DNA from: Chrysaora quinquecirrha
Lineage: Eukaryota > Cnidaria > Scyphozoa > Semaeostomeae > Pelagiidae
Direction of reading: 5' to 3'
Assembly: GCA_014526335.1 (NCBI GenBank)
Contig: JACTAT010000215.1
Coordinates: 454,001 to 518,000 of the forward strand
Length of the DNA stretch: 64,000 bases
In this document: positions 12,107-24,394 of the stretch, piece after piece
How positions within the stretch are numbered: the first letter of the stretch is position 1
Layout: each line of letters opens with the position of its first letter
Notes under the pieces: model-generated
Told to the model about the DNA's origin: nothing
Database searches by the model: none
The model's input: the letters and a program-made list of their open reading frames with translations, nothing else
Translations under genes and position numbers: made by a program

Positions 12107-13303
12107 CTAAAAGATGAAAAATTAAACAAAAGAATGCAAATTCAGACTGATGAAGTTCAAAGAGGTGGATTCGATTGAAAAACTAAGTAAACGACAAAAT
12201 TTTCCAATTTTGGTGTTGGTTTAATAGAAAACTTAGTTGCTTAGGCCGTTCAAGATATATTTGTTAGCACTTAAAGCAATTCAATTTGATCATTTCTTTC
12301 TAGCGATTGTGTCCACTAATTCGTTATTTTCATCCAGAGAAATGTATCATTTCAATCTATGTTAGTTAGCATTGTACGTTGTAGGGTATCCTATATATTC
12401 TAAATGCTGTTCTTATGCAGTATAAATTACATTTACAGTATTTAGCTGTTTACACTTTGTCGTTTTCAGATTAAGCCGGTTAGCGTATCGTATCATTTCG
12501 TACCTTATTCATATCAAAACTGTGCTGGCATAGTGTAGACGCAAGGCCAAAATGGTATAGTTTCGTATCGTATTCGTCTCATACCAGCGTAGTGTAAACA
12601 GGGTCTTAAGCACATGGGATATTTATAAGATTTCCAACCTTTTGAAGAGGAGGCATGTATTCAATTGAATTAAAGGGGGGTTGCTCGCAGAGAGTTGCAT
12701 TTATTTTCATATTAACTCTATTGCATCAATACCAGTCATTAAAGGTCCTACATTTGAATTTGATGATGTTTCGTGTGGAAAACAAACAAGTTTCACGAGA
12801 AAGAAAGTTTCTTTTTAGAAATTCTTCGATAAAAATCCTCATTTTCAACTTAAAACAAACCCCTCATTTAAGAGCGATGTTTTAGGCATCATATAAAACA
12901 GTGGCCCTACATAATTTAAGTTCTTTAGGCCAGCTTAATAAACTTTTGTCCACAGACTGTATCTCCATTTTTAACACACATGTAGCCCTAATGGACAGAA
13001 ATTATTGGGCAATGCACAAATCAAGGAGACTAGGGCTTTTGAATAAGTAATATGGTAGAGCTTAGTTAATTCTGAAGTCTAAAACTAAGCATCACTTTTC
13101 CACATAGACTAGATTGAATGCAGAGGCCTGCATCACATCCAAAAGGATATTAATTTCTTGAATGTAAAATAGAATAGACTAAAATGTTTAATATAAGATG
13201 TAAGATGGCAAACATTAACCCACAAAATAAAATAGTGGCCAGAAAGTAAAACAAGAAATCAAGAACGCTAAAAATTTGAAGTAGTATAGATGCAGCTAAA
13301 TAC

Positions 13304-13345
13304 CTTGTACTGTTTCTTTGATGTCTGTAACATCTTCTTTTATTT
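13304..13345 (-). CDS. Gene 1 linker exon 1
   Basis: A 42-nt phase 1-1 exon encoding EIKEDVTDIKETVQ, with a TTTGTAG acceptor and a G|GTATTT donor. It follows the HEPN exon in frame and begins the coiled-coil spacer. Confidence 0.75.
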
Positions 13346-13726
13346 CTACAAATCAAAACATGCAATAAACAAAAAGACACAAATTCTGCTCAAGTAACCA
13401 AATGGTTCCTGTTTAATGACTTGACAAATTCTTCTATAAGAGTATCTATAAGAAACCCAGAGTCTCAAATGGCCAAACCAAAAACTCCAGCACTGGAAAA
13501 TCTTATCAAACAAGCTTCTCACTTGGTACGTGAAATATTCTATTTTGATATTTTCTTTTTGTGTTTTGTGTGTGTACTTTTGTGACAACCAGACAAATTG
13601 AAAATCTATTCAGATCACAACATCATTCAGAAAAAACTTACATTGTCATGAATAGGGACATTTATTCAAGAAACTCATAAACTTTCAGTACTTGAAATCT
13701 TACAATTTTAAGAAACTTCCAGAACT

Positions 13727-14023
13727 GAGGCCCCCCAAGCGGTTCTGCGTGCTGCGTCGGACCATTTTTATGCGTGATTTTGTGAAACAAGAAATTTTTG
13801 CGGGTGAATCCAAACTCCTGTGTGTCGCGTGAAATGCTATCAATCAGCGCGTGCAATAATTTACAAATACAAAGTTAAGCAGTCTGAATACAGATGCTGC
13901 TCAAAATTTTAGGGAGCAACGAAGATGTATGCACGTGAAAATGAAGTTTTATCCTGCGTGATTGTGTGAATCGTCGAAAAATTGCACATGATTGCATAAT
14001 TTTGTTCCCCCGTTGAGGGGCCT
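13727..14023. mobile_element. hAT-like MITE with 8-bp target duplication
   Basis: A 297-bp element with ends GAGGCCCC and GGGGCCT, flanked by CCAGAACT (13719-13726 and 14024-14031). It sits in the intron between the HEPN exon and the first linker and lacks coding potential. Assignment to hAT rests on the 8-bp target site and the termini. Confidence 0.8.
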
Positions 14024-14153
14024 CCAGAACTGGGCCAATTTTTTAGTTTATTTTAAAAAAGTATGTGAACACTTTTTAAAGAAATTTGCTGCAACTACTA
14101 TGGGACGACTATACCTGATCTTTCACAGGAAAACATAAATGTGAAGCACAAAC

Positions 14154-14757
14154 CTCGAAACTGAAGAAGCCATATGTTGAATTCATCATTAAATCTTTTC
14201 TGAGTTTCTAGAACATCTTTCAGGTGCTCACTCAATTCATTCTGCACGGTTGATTGTTCAATTCTTTCAACTTCTTGTGTGTAGTTTGACCCAAACAAGG
14301 TACAAACATTCTTCAGTTTTGCAATAACTGTCTGGAAGTCCACAGATGAAACTGATGCACTCTTAGGATGTGCAAAGAATTCATTTCGAATCTCCCTCAG
14401 GTGGTCAACATACTCACTGTCCAACAAAGGGGAAATTCTTTTTGCCTTAACACGACAAGGTGTAATAAGCTGTAAATCAGAAAACAATAGAACAAAGAAC
14501 AGAGTTGTTGGATCCCAGTCACTTGCGTCTCCATTTCCTAGGTTGATCAAGTATTGCCTATTGCGTGGATTATTCTGGACCTTTGATGGAATTTGACTCA
14601 AAAGAAACTGGCCACTTTGACATGTGCCATCCCATTTATTTTGTGGATACTTTGCATTCCATTTCTTCTCAAAATACTGCCTCAAGTATGCAGACACAAC
14701 ATCTAGGATTAGTCTACAAAGTTTTACAAAGTTTTCTTGTTCTTTACTGAGACTCAT
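14154..14757 (-). CDS. Gene 1, 5' coding exon: DZIP3-like HEPN domain
   Basis: 201 full codons from the ATG at 14757 to a phase-1 donor (CGAG|GTTTGT). The all-helical domain carries the HEPN signature R-x5-H as RNEFFAH (residues 124-130), preceded by WDPTTLFFVLLFSDLQ (81-96) as in animal DZIP3-type HEPN domains. Some HEPN proteins are ribonucleases; in NLR-type proteins the domain is usually an effector or interaction module, so activity here is open. I chose Met 14757 because a pyrimidine-rich acceptor (CTTCTCCAG) lies at about 14773 and the frame continues from this Met. A six-codon upstream ORF, starting two bases after that acceptor, ends with a TGA overlapping this ATG. Confidence 0.85.
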
Positions 14758-14849
14758 TTCAATCTTTCCATCTCTGGAGAAGCAAAACAAAAGTATTATG
14801 CTAGTTAAAACTGTTCAATCATCAAGATTGTGAACATTAGGCTTCCACA

Positions 14850-16037
14850 AAATCAATAAAATTTAAAGCAAGGATGTATGAGATTCTTAATGCAGTGAAT
14901 TGCAAACTGCTATCTTCCCTGTTTTACAGACCAGTCCTACTACAAGTTGTTATCAAAGATCTTTTACCTTTCATACTTATTCAAAAAACTGACAAGTCTG
15001 GATAATAATAATAATTATAACGATGATAATAATAATAATAATGACTCTATTAAAGTGTCAAGATATTTTGCATTTCTACTTAAACTTGGGACACTGTCAG
15101 TTATCACCCCAGAAATCTGGGTACTCATTTACCAACCTCGGAAGGATGGACAGCTGAGTTGACTGTAGGCTTGTGGAAAGTGGTTCTGACGAGATTCTTC
15201 AAACCCACAACCTTAGAATAGTAAGACAAGCGTCTAGACCACTCGGCCACACCACCACCGATTCCAATAAAGCCCTAGGTTAGGTATTACATACCACACT
15301 TATAAAGTAGACACAGACACTATATTATGAGTATTAATAAAAGGAATATGAAAGTAATAGACTTTCTAGACCTTGTTATTACTTGAAATTATACCACAAG
15401 AATATTTACCCTAATTTTAGTTCTGTCTCATATAAAGGGAGCTCTTTGATTTTCTTCAATTTCCTCTCTTACTGTATATAGGGTATTGTTAACAATTATA
15501 CCCACGTTAAAAGAATTTCACGGCTAAAGGCCCCCATATGGGCAGCATACCCAGATTATAAAAAGTACCCCCCCCCCCAGAATGGAATACATAAAACGTT
15601 AAAGAAGGGATGGTGATCCAATAGGATTTAAAAAGAAATTGGTCGATATGAAGGACTGTAAATCAGTATATAACTGGTGCCCCAGACTCAATAAGCTTTG
15701 CTTCTTCTGGGGTGCATGTTAATGCATGTACGAGAGTAGCTCACAAGGTAATATGTTGTCATGAATCAGAACTATTATATATACATCCCAGCTCAAAAAC
15801 TGTAACAGCTTAAATTTAAACTTCAAAGGCCTTCAGAAGGAATCTCAGATTGGGGGGGGGGGGGCTGAACAATTGAAAAGCATTTGATGATGTAATGATT
15901 TTATGGCATATCCATCATACTTTCGCTTTCAAGATTATTGGGAAGCCCCCATCCCCCACCTTTTGACATGAACTTGAATGTATTGAATCATGAGACAATT
16001 CGTTCAACAAAATGTAAACAAGACTTACCAACTAACT
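14850..16037. other. Intron 1 of gene 1, unique part
   Basis: No gene is seen. It contains an (ATA/ATG)-rich microsatellite near 15002-15045, poly-C near 15552 and poly-G near 15851. The duplicated block begins at about 16038. Confidence 0.6.
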
Positions 16038-16429
16038 AGCCCGGTTTGCTCATCAGTCTTTTAACAACTTTCAGCCGTGTTTGATGCACAGAATCGTGAG
16101 AATAAGTTAAGTCACATCTTAGCACTAGACCTTTCCAGAATATGGTTGATATTTATCAAATTTCATTCACTAATTTGGGCTTTGGAACTTTGAAGTCAAA
16201 TCCTCAAAATAAGAATTAATACATGTCAACTAAACTTTAAAATAAAATGAAATAAACATTTATTTAACTTCAAAATGATTTCCCAATTTGATTCTGTTGT
16301 ATAAGTAGTATTGCATCATAAAATGGTGGCTAGCAAGCAAGCAGAAAATCTTCATTTGTAAACACAGGTCAGTGCTGCCAGCTCTACCATATTTCCTAGA
16401 TAGATTAAGCACCTGGATGCTTATTTAAA

Positions 16430-17346
16430 CATAGGGGCCCTATGGGCATGTTCGAAGAACCACTCTGGTTGAATATAGCTATTTTGGTCAAATGATGAAC
16501 GATATTTATCAGTATGCACAACGATGACGATAATGATTATTATGATAATGGTGGTGGTTATGATGATGATGTTGATGACCACAATGACCATGATGCTGTT
16601 GGTAGGGGGTGATTGTGGTGGTAGGGTGGGTGTGGTGGTGGTGGTGGTAGAGGTGGTTGTGGTGCTGAAGGTAGGGGTGGTTGTGGTGGTTGTGATAGGA
16701 GTGATTGTGGTGATGGTTGTAGGGGTTGTTGTGGTGGTGGTGATGGGGGGGGCGGTTGTGGTGATAAGGGTGGTCATGGTGATGGTTGTAGGGGTGGTTG
16801 TGGTGGTGGTGATAGGGGTGGTCGTGGTGATGGTTGTAGGGGTGTTTGTGGTGGTGGTGCCGTTCCTAATAGATCTTGCCACAGCCACATTGTCAAAGAT
16901 GGTAATCATGATAATGATGATTATGATTATGATGATGATGTTGGTGATGAGAATGAGAATGATGACGATTTGCTTTGAAAACTGTTTTGAAATTGCCGCT
17001 CTTGCCCAGACTCTATGATCGATGTTGAGAATGTTTGAAATGTCATCAACTAAAACCAATGTGGCAATTTGCCATCGTTTATAAAGTAAACAACAAAGAC
17101 TCATAGTGAACTATTACGAATCAGTAGAACAATGGTCACATAACCTAAGATTGACAAAGCCGTTTTCAGGCCACCGTTGAGAAAAGTCAACCGCTAATTG
17201 GGCATCAATGGCCAAGACAATGGCTCTAAGAGCATTCTTGAGATGCTTATACTATTGTTACACGTTTTCCATTGTTCAAGCGTTGGTTAGTTAGTTAGTT
17301 AGTTAGTTAGTGACACGCCACCCACACCAATATGTTCGAATTTTCG
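16430..17346. mobile_element. Extra 0.9-kb segment in copy 2, with GGT-rich minisatellite and terminal hairpin
   Basis: Absent from copy 1, where the flanks join at about 530. The interior is a (GGTGGT)-type minisatellite (16550-16860) and a (TTAG)n run (17284-17310). The right end is a palindrome, ATGTTCGAATTTTCGAACAT, directly abutting the shared flank; ATGTTCGAA also occurs near the left end. A similar end (palindrome around GAATTC after a microsatellite) is at 59050-59072. Insertion is more likely than deletion in copy 1, but I cannot exclude the latter. The long ORFs here are repeat artefacts. Confidence 0.65.
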
Positions 17347-18170
17347 AACATAAAAATCTACCCCAAAGAGGTGAAATTACTTGAAAATTTATGAATAAAC
17401 TAACGTTTTGATGAAAACTAAATTTTGCAGCAATTGGCAAAAGTCTGTGGAGTGTGGCATGGGCACCAATGAGACAGGCAATAGAACAATAGAAAAGAAC
17501 AATGGAAATGTGCTTCTGCATGCATGAGATCTCGTCAAGAATTGCCATACTTCCCGGCTGGGCAAAAGGTGTCTATAAGTTCTTCCCATTGATTGCTAGC
17601 ACATCCTCTATCAAACATGCGTCTCGGCACCAACCTGACAGACAACTATGTAAATTTAAACGAGGCACTTAGTCGAGACTCGAGGGAGGGTGCTTATTTA
17701 AGGAAATAGGGCATGGCTGATGTTGCCCTGCAGCTAATAAGAAATTGAAACAAAATAAGCAATATTGCAAGCAATGGATATACAAAATCCATTTCAAACA
17801 ATTGATACAAAATCCAAATTTTTTATATCATCCGGATGAAATTGCCCCTCGATTCTACAACGATTTCTGCATGTAAACTTTTGCAACTCTTTTTTACATG
17901 TCTCCTCCATTACTAAGCAAGGCCTTACGAGTTAAACAGGCAAAATGATAGTAAAGGGAGGGAAGGTGGAGCAAATATGGCCTAACAATCTAAATGGCCT
18001 AAATAGAACAGAACTTCAATTCCTCTCTAGGAGTGCTTTACAAATCAGAAAAGCGGATGAAAAACGACGATATCTTAAAATTTAAAAACAAGAACTTTCT
18101 AATCTACAATCATAATAGCAAATTGTTTTTGAATATTGATAAAATAATAATAAAAATCTTTGCAACTAAC

Positions 18171-18372
18171 CTCCGATTGCAATTTTACTCTGGGAAATTC
18201 GAAAGCGAAAGCCAAAAGGAAGGGTCTTAAAGTCAGATTCGTCACATGTCAACTAAGCGACCAATCACAAATGCTTTATGTGTAATTTGCATAATCACGT
18301 GATTTTCAAGAAATTTTCAAGAAGTTCATTGAAATCCGAAAATTGATTTGCTGTTTTGAGACAATGACGTCA
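18171..18372 (-). promoter_or_regulatory. NLR leader exon and promoter, copy 2 (gene 1)
   Basis: The donor GAG|GTTAGT ends the leader at 18171. The inverted CCAAT (about 18252), CACGTG (about 18297) and a perfect CRE TGACGTCA (18365-18372) match copy 1 in order and spacing. On the minus strand the next good acceptor is that of the HEPN exon at about 14773, so this is the likely promoter of gene 1. The leader carries an in-frame stop in copy 2 and is probably non-coding. Confidence 0.55.
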
Positions 18373-18649
18373 CAGCTTCATAAAAACTGCACCCAAAAGG
18401 GACCAAAAAAACAAATATAAAAAAAGCAAAAAACTTTCCATTTTCTTGCTGAGAATATCTCTCATGTTTCATCTCTCGATATCCAAATCTTTCCAAAACT
18501 TGTTTCTCAAATATTTGAAATTTCTTTATCAAGCAAAATGTTTCGCCCTTTGGCAAAGTTGCAAAAGATTACTCGTCAAATATTTTGGGAATGTGGGAAG
18601 CAAGAAATATTTTGGAAATGTTTAATAAATATTGCTAAGCAACTCCTGA

Positions 18650-19570
18650 TTATCCAGCAATGTTTTGTGACGTGGCAAAACGGTCAACAAAGCATTTTAG
18701 GTCTATCAAACATTCTTTGTCAAACATTTGAGATTTGCTTCAAAAAAGCAATAAACTAACCGAACACTGCACAACAATACATCTCATCTATGCAAATCAA
18801 ACGATGTTTTGCTTGACAAGACCTTTAATTGATTTGAAAGTTTTGTTGACAAGAAAATTTGTACAGTGGCAAGAAATGGTCAACAATGCTTGTTAGGTCA
18901 ACCAAACATTGTTAGTCAAACATTTGAGATTTGTTTCCTAAAAACAATAAGCTAGCCAAACACTGCATAACAATAAACCTCATCTACGCTTGTCAAAAAA
19001 TGTTTTGCTTGACAAGAAAACTTTTGTGCAGTGGCTAACAAACGGTCAACAACGCTTGTTAGGTCAATCAAAGATTGTTTGTCAAACATTTGAGATTTGC
19101 CTCAGACAAGCAATAAGCAAGCCAAACACTGCACAAGAAATATAACTCATCCATGCTTAGCAAACAAGGTTTTGCTTGACAAACGACGTTTTTTTGAATG
19201 TTTTGTTTGACAAGAAAACTTTTGTGCATTAGCCAACAAAACGTCACAATGCTTCTTAGGTCAATCGAACATTTTTGGTGAAACATTTGAGATTTGCTAG
19301 CTAGCCAAACACTGCACAACAATACACCTCATCTATGCTTGTCAAACAATGTTCTGCTTGACAAAAGACGTTTGTTTGAATGTTTTGTTCGACAAGAAAA
19401 CTTTTGTGCAGTGGCCAACAAACAGTCACAATGCTTGTTAGGTCAATCAAACATTGTTTGTCAAACATTTGAAATTTTCTTTCCTGAGACACAATGCTGA
19501 CAGTATTGATCTGTCGCAGACATTGCTTGTCAAATATTGCTTGTCAAACATTTTCTGGGTTTGACAATGA
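18650..19570. repeat. Satellite A, second array (about 5 units)
   Basis: Same unit and flanks as 1838-3440, but about five copies instead of nine, with units missing from the middle. Confidence 0.87.
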
Positions 19571-20369
19571 TGATGTTTTTTGAAATTGCTATGTAAATTC
19601 TGATTGACGAACGAACAATATTTTGTGAAGTTGCCAAATAGTCATTCAAACATTGCTTGTAAAGCAAATCTCAAATGTTTGACCAACAATGTTTAATAGC
19701 TGAGTCAGGGCCTTACGCTTCTTGTCAGACGATAAAACATTAATGATGAAACATTTTCTAATAGAATATCGAAAAAGAACAAACACACATGTAATCAATT
19801 CGAGGCTAACAGACAAAATTAAGTACTGGAGAATACTATAAAATCAAAACAAGATTTAAAAAAGCCCTCGCTGTGCAGTAAATACACTTAAATGCTTATT
19901 GAAATCTTAGGTGGGGTAAAAAAACGCGCAAAAAGACTTAGCAAACATTGCTGGCCTGCTTTATTGAAAATAGGATCAAGTACGAAAAATTATACAAAAC
20001 GCTTGTATTGTTAATAGTGCATTAATATACCAATTATATACATAAAATATTTACTCATATAAAATTTCAAAATCGAATAAAAAAGTACAAAATAAAATTA
20101 CCGGTATTAAAATAAGATGTAGTTACTCTTGGTTTTGGCCAAATGCTTAAATTTCGTTTATAAAATATTGTTTGCAGAACATTTTAAATTAATTCATTAG
20201 GCAAAATGTTTTGCTGTTTTGGCATGGCGCAAAACATTAGCTATTTTCACTGGAGCGTGACAAGTTTGAAATGTTTTTGAAAGTTTTCAAAAATATTGTT
20301 AAGTGAACTCTGATTTTCAAACAATGTTTCGTGTCGTAGCAAAAACATCAAAAACAAAACATTGCTCAT

Positions 20370-21560
20370 TTAAGATTGTCATCCAAAGTAATCGAATTAA
20401 TCTGGGTCAACCTGGTATAAATAAACTTGGTTCAAAAGTGTTGTGGTGTGAAAACAGTGAATATGTAAAGTAATCTAAGACGAGATATGTGCACACCTAT
20501 ATAAGACTTTCAAAACAATTTTTCATCGATTCATCTCTTATTTAAGATTTTCAACCAACTAATCGAATCAATCTGGGTCAATCTGGTATAAATAAACTTG
20601 GTTCAAAAGTGTTATGGTGTGAAAACATTGAATATGTAAAGTTATCGAAGACGGGTTATGTGCACATCTATATCAGACTTTTAAAACAATTTTTTATCGA
20701 TTGCATATCTTATTTAAGATTGTCCTCCAAAGTAATCGAATTGATCTGAGTCAACCTGGTATAAATAAACTTGGTTTAAAAGTCTTGTGGCGTGAAAACA
20801 GTGAATATGTAAAGTAATCTAAGACGGGTTATGTGCACATCTATATCAGACTTTTAAAACAATTTTTCATCGATTGTATATCTTATTTAAGATTGTCCTC
20901 CAAAGTAATCGAATTGATCTGAGTCAACCTGGTATAAATAAACTTGGTTTAAAAGTCTTGTGGCGTGAAAACAGGGAATATGTAAAGTAATCTAAGACGG
21001 GTTATGTGCACACCTATATAAGACTTTTAAAACAATTTTTCATCGAGTGTATATTTTATTTAAGATTGTCATCCAAAGTAATCGAATTGATCTGAGTCAA
21101 CCTGGTATAAATAAACTTGGTTTAAAAGTCTTGTGGCGTGAAAACAGTGAATATGTAAAGTAATCTAAGACGGGTTATGTGCACACCTATATAAGACTTT
21201 TAAAACAATTTTTCATCGAGTGTATATCTTATTTAAGATTGTCATCCAAAGTAATCGAATCAATCTGGGTCAATCTGGTATAAAAGAACTTGGTTTAAAA
21301 GTCTTGTGGCGTGAAAACAGTGAATATGTAAAGTAATCTAAGACGGGTTATGTCCACACCTATATAAGACTTTTAAAACAATTTTTCATCGATTGTATAT
21401 CTTATTTAAAATTGTCATCCAAAGTAATCGAATTGATCTGGGTCAACCTGGTATAAAAAAACTTGGTTCAAAAGTGTTATAGTGTGAAAACAGTGAATAT
21501 GTAAAGTTATCGAAGACGGGTTATGTGCACACCTATATAAGGCTTCTAAAACAATTAAAA
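20370..21560. repeat. Satellite B, second array (about 7 units)
   Basis: The same 172-bp unit as 4860-6880 in about seven copies. The left edge enters directly at the phrase ATTTAAGATTGTCATCC. The SINE and part of the intergenic sequence present between satellites A and B in copy 1 are missing here. Confidence 0.9.
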
Positions 21561-21624
21561 CAATTTATCATTGATGATTTATCCTAATATATATAAGAAA
21601 TGCACATATTGCGAGTAACAATCA

Positions 21625-21994
21625 TTTTTTATAAGAAACTTTCTTCCACAAATCATAGTAGGATTTCTTAGGCTTAGGCACTCAAATCATGGTAAACATT
21701 TCTTGAATAGGTTTTGAAATTTCTAAGCAGACTTTTCTAAATTATACTGAAACGATTCAAGCATAGCCTAAGGTACTAGCTTTTAGTAACAAGATTTGAG
21801 AAAATAAGGGATACAGTAACAAGAAGTGTCAATAGATGTTTGAAACCCCGATGAAAAGGGATTTTAATTGTGAAGTTGCAAACCGAATAAAATTTCTTAG
21901 GTTTTTGTTGCCATTATTCTAATCCATTCAAAAACAGTTTCTTGATTTCCACGAAAACGGCTTATGCAGGTTTTTATAAGAGGTTTCTTATGAA
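21625..21994. mobile_element. MITE-like element, TTTTTATAAGAAAC termini (copy 2)
   Basis: Paralogue of 6953-7328, in the same position just 3' of the NACHT stop codon. Confidence 0.5.
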
Positions 21995-22140
21995 AAATGA
22001 GTGCATAGGCAAATACTATCTAGTCAAAAGAATTGTACAAATTCAAATATAAATTAGTAGTATTAAAATTAGATGTAGTAAATCATATAAAAAATGCAAA
22101 TAAAAGGTGATAAAAAGTAAATATGTTGACGAAGTACGAA

Positions 22141-24182
22141 TCAGTCAGAAGTTTCGATTGAATTCACTTCATCCACTCCATATTTCAAGATTTCATCAAA
22201 CTCTACATCAAGTATTGTCAACATTTCGAATCGGAAATTCTTTTGATTCCTGCATCTGTTGATTTCTTCAATAAGATGCTTTTTTTGTTCACGGTTTAAC
22301 TGATAGAATTGACAACATTTAATGTATGGGACACAATCAATCACAGCACCGAATGTTTCCTTGTCAGTAACTTCAGGTATATCCGCAAATGCTAAATCTT
22401 GCAATTTTGATTCTTCTTTCATAATTCCATTCTTTAGACATTCTATATGATCAGTTGTAATTCCTTCTATGAAACACAGTTCAACCTCTCCAAATAAATG
22501 CAAACAAGATAACAGATCAAATGTTTGCTTTGAACTAGAAAAAGTCGATCTATCTATAGAAATTATAATATCAGCAAGCAAATCGCCCAAATTACAAATT
22601 TGCACCAAGTGGATAAAATGTAACAGGTGAAAAATATTTAGCTTTGTTAACGAATAGAGTATGAAGTGTTTACCAACAAATTTTTTACCAAATTTCTTGC
22701 CAATTCGCTCATCCACTTCAAATGCTTCGTGAATAAGCTGTAACTCATAATAATGATCTGTCCCTGGTCGAGTAAAGTCCCGAAATTCTAAAATAAGAGA
22801 TCTCTTGTCCGCTGTATTTTCAATTTTGACACATGACGAAAGAAACAAATTAACGATATCAAAATTCTGATTTCGTTGTGCAGCAGAGGAAAATCCAACC
22901 ACAAATAAAAAAACCTGATTCCATCTTTTCTTAATTATCGTGTTTATAGCGACATTAGTATCAACACAGTAAATTCCAGCAAAAAACTCATGAAGTGTAA
23001 GATGTTTGAATTCATAGTGGTACCCATATTCCGTTTCTTTTTTGTTTATGAAAATTTCAAGTACTTCCTTCTCTCTTGAGTTACTATTGAATTTATAATC
23101 GATTTCACTGAATTGGTCTTTATCAAAGACAATTTTATTTTCTAGAAGGAGATTGTACGCCACTTCTGCGATCAGCTTGATACATGTTGACAACCTTTCA
23201 TCTTTCAAAATTTCGTATGCTCTTTTTTCTGCATAATTTTGGAAATGCTGTCTTAGAAAAGAAATGAAAACCCATACGTAGAGATGGGTCACCCTGGTTA
23301 TCTCTACGCCGCTTCCTTCAACTGCTAGTACACAGCAAATGCTGTGTAGGTACTGTGGAATGGTGCTTAAACCGTCCAGACTTGGGTTGTTTTCAAGAGC
23401 ATCCAAAATTTCTCTCTTAACGTCTTCGTTTCCACTTGTAAAATTCCCAACAAACTTTTCAATTTCGCTTTCAGAGAAGCCAACAATGGACAATGTCCGT
23501 AGTGTTCCTGTTATACTTTGATTATTCATCAGCTCTTCCTGTTTGTGTGGCATCCCAGTTATGATTGTCGAATGACCAAGAAGGGAGTCAAAATCTTTAT
23601 CAAGCAAACTTCTTAATATGGTAAAATCATTTAACTGCTTTCCTAAGTCATCTATTTCGTCAATACCATCGACAACTATAAGGATTTTGTTGCCTTTACC
23701 GCGCAAGTCCTCAATCTTTACGCCAAAATTATCATGCCAAAATTCATCGATTGTCTTTCCCTTGTATAAACGCAAGTCCCTACATCTTACCAGAAACACA
23801 AAGTGAAATATATCACTGTACAGATTATTATTAGCCCATGCAAAGTTGATCCATTCAGCAAGCGTGGTCTTTCCTATCCCAGCAACACCACGAATAAAAT
23901 ATCTTTGATCATCCCCACGCATCAAATCCTTTAGTTCGATTCTACTCCCTGCTGCTAAGCCAACCAAATTCCTATAGTTAAACAGCTCATTTGCCATACT
24001 TTGCTCTTCATACTCAGAATCTACAACAACAAGCTCCACGTTGTATTCCTTGCGATTTCGTAGCTCATAATCAAAAGATCTGATAATTTTACCCGATTCC
24101 ATTTTTGATTTCGATTTAAGAACGGGAACATGCCATTGCTGTAATTTTTTAATACATCTTGTCTTGTAATCTTTAATTGGAT
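22141..24182 (-). CDS. Gene 2, 3' exon: NACHT NTPase of a membrane-anchored NLR
   Basis: About 680 residues, stop TGA at 22143-22141. It is highly similar to the gene 1 NACHT exon throughout, with the same Walker A GVAGIGKTT, Walker B ILIVVDGIDE, TIPQYLHSIC and FKHLTLHEFFAG. One odd change is that the sensor arginine is replaced: TGMP instead of TGRP, a single AGG to ATG change (near 23552). The exon begins at a TTTTTTCTAG acceptor with two bases of a split codon. Joined to the G left by the exon at 25530-25592, this gives Asp and continues PIKDYKTRCIKK in frame. No LRR is evident. It is expected to act as the oligomerising ATPase attached to the N-terminal membrane domain. Confidence 0.93.
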
Positions 24183-24394
24183 CTAGAAAAAAGTGATTGA
24201 GTACAAAACACGTGATTGAGTACAAAAAAGTCAGCATACCCCCGTTACAGAGTTAACGAGATCTCATGATAAACGAAACGAAAACCGAAGAATTTATCAA
24301 CCGGAGAAAATGAGATGATAGCTGGAAAAGCTGTCGTTTACTTGATTCTTTGCCAGACACAGTAAGCGATAAAAAATGCAGAAAAGGACTATAG

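Larger units (their letters stand above)
16038..24182. repeat. Segmental duplication, copy 2 (matches 1-9515)
   Basis: Same gene-sized block as 1-9515, in direct orientation. It runs from within intron 1 of gene 1, across gene 1's leader/promoter and both satellites, to the first base of gene 2's NACHT exon. Homology ends exactly at that exon's acceptor, which is why genes 1 and 2 share a C-terminal half but not an N-terminal half. Confidence 0.92.

Noticed and set aside
16421..17104. Thr/Ile-rich and Val-rich ORFs of 227 and 164 codons
   Set aside because: Translations of the GGT/ACC minisatellite in opposite strands.
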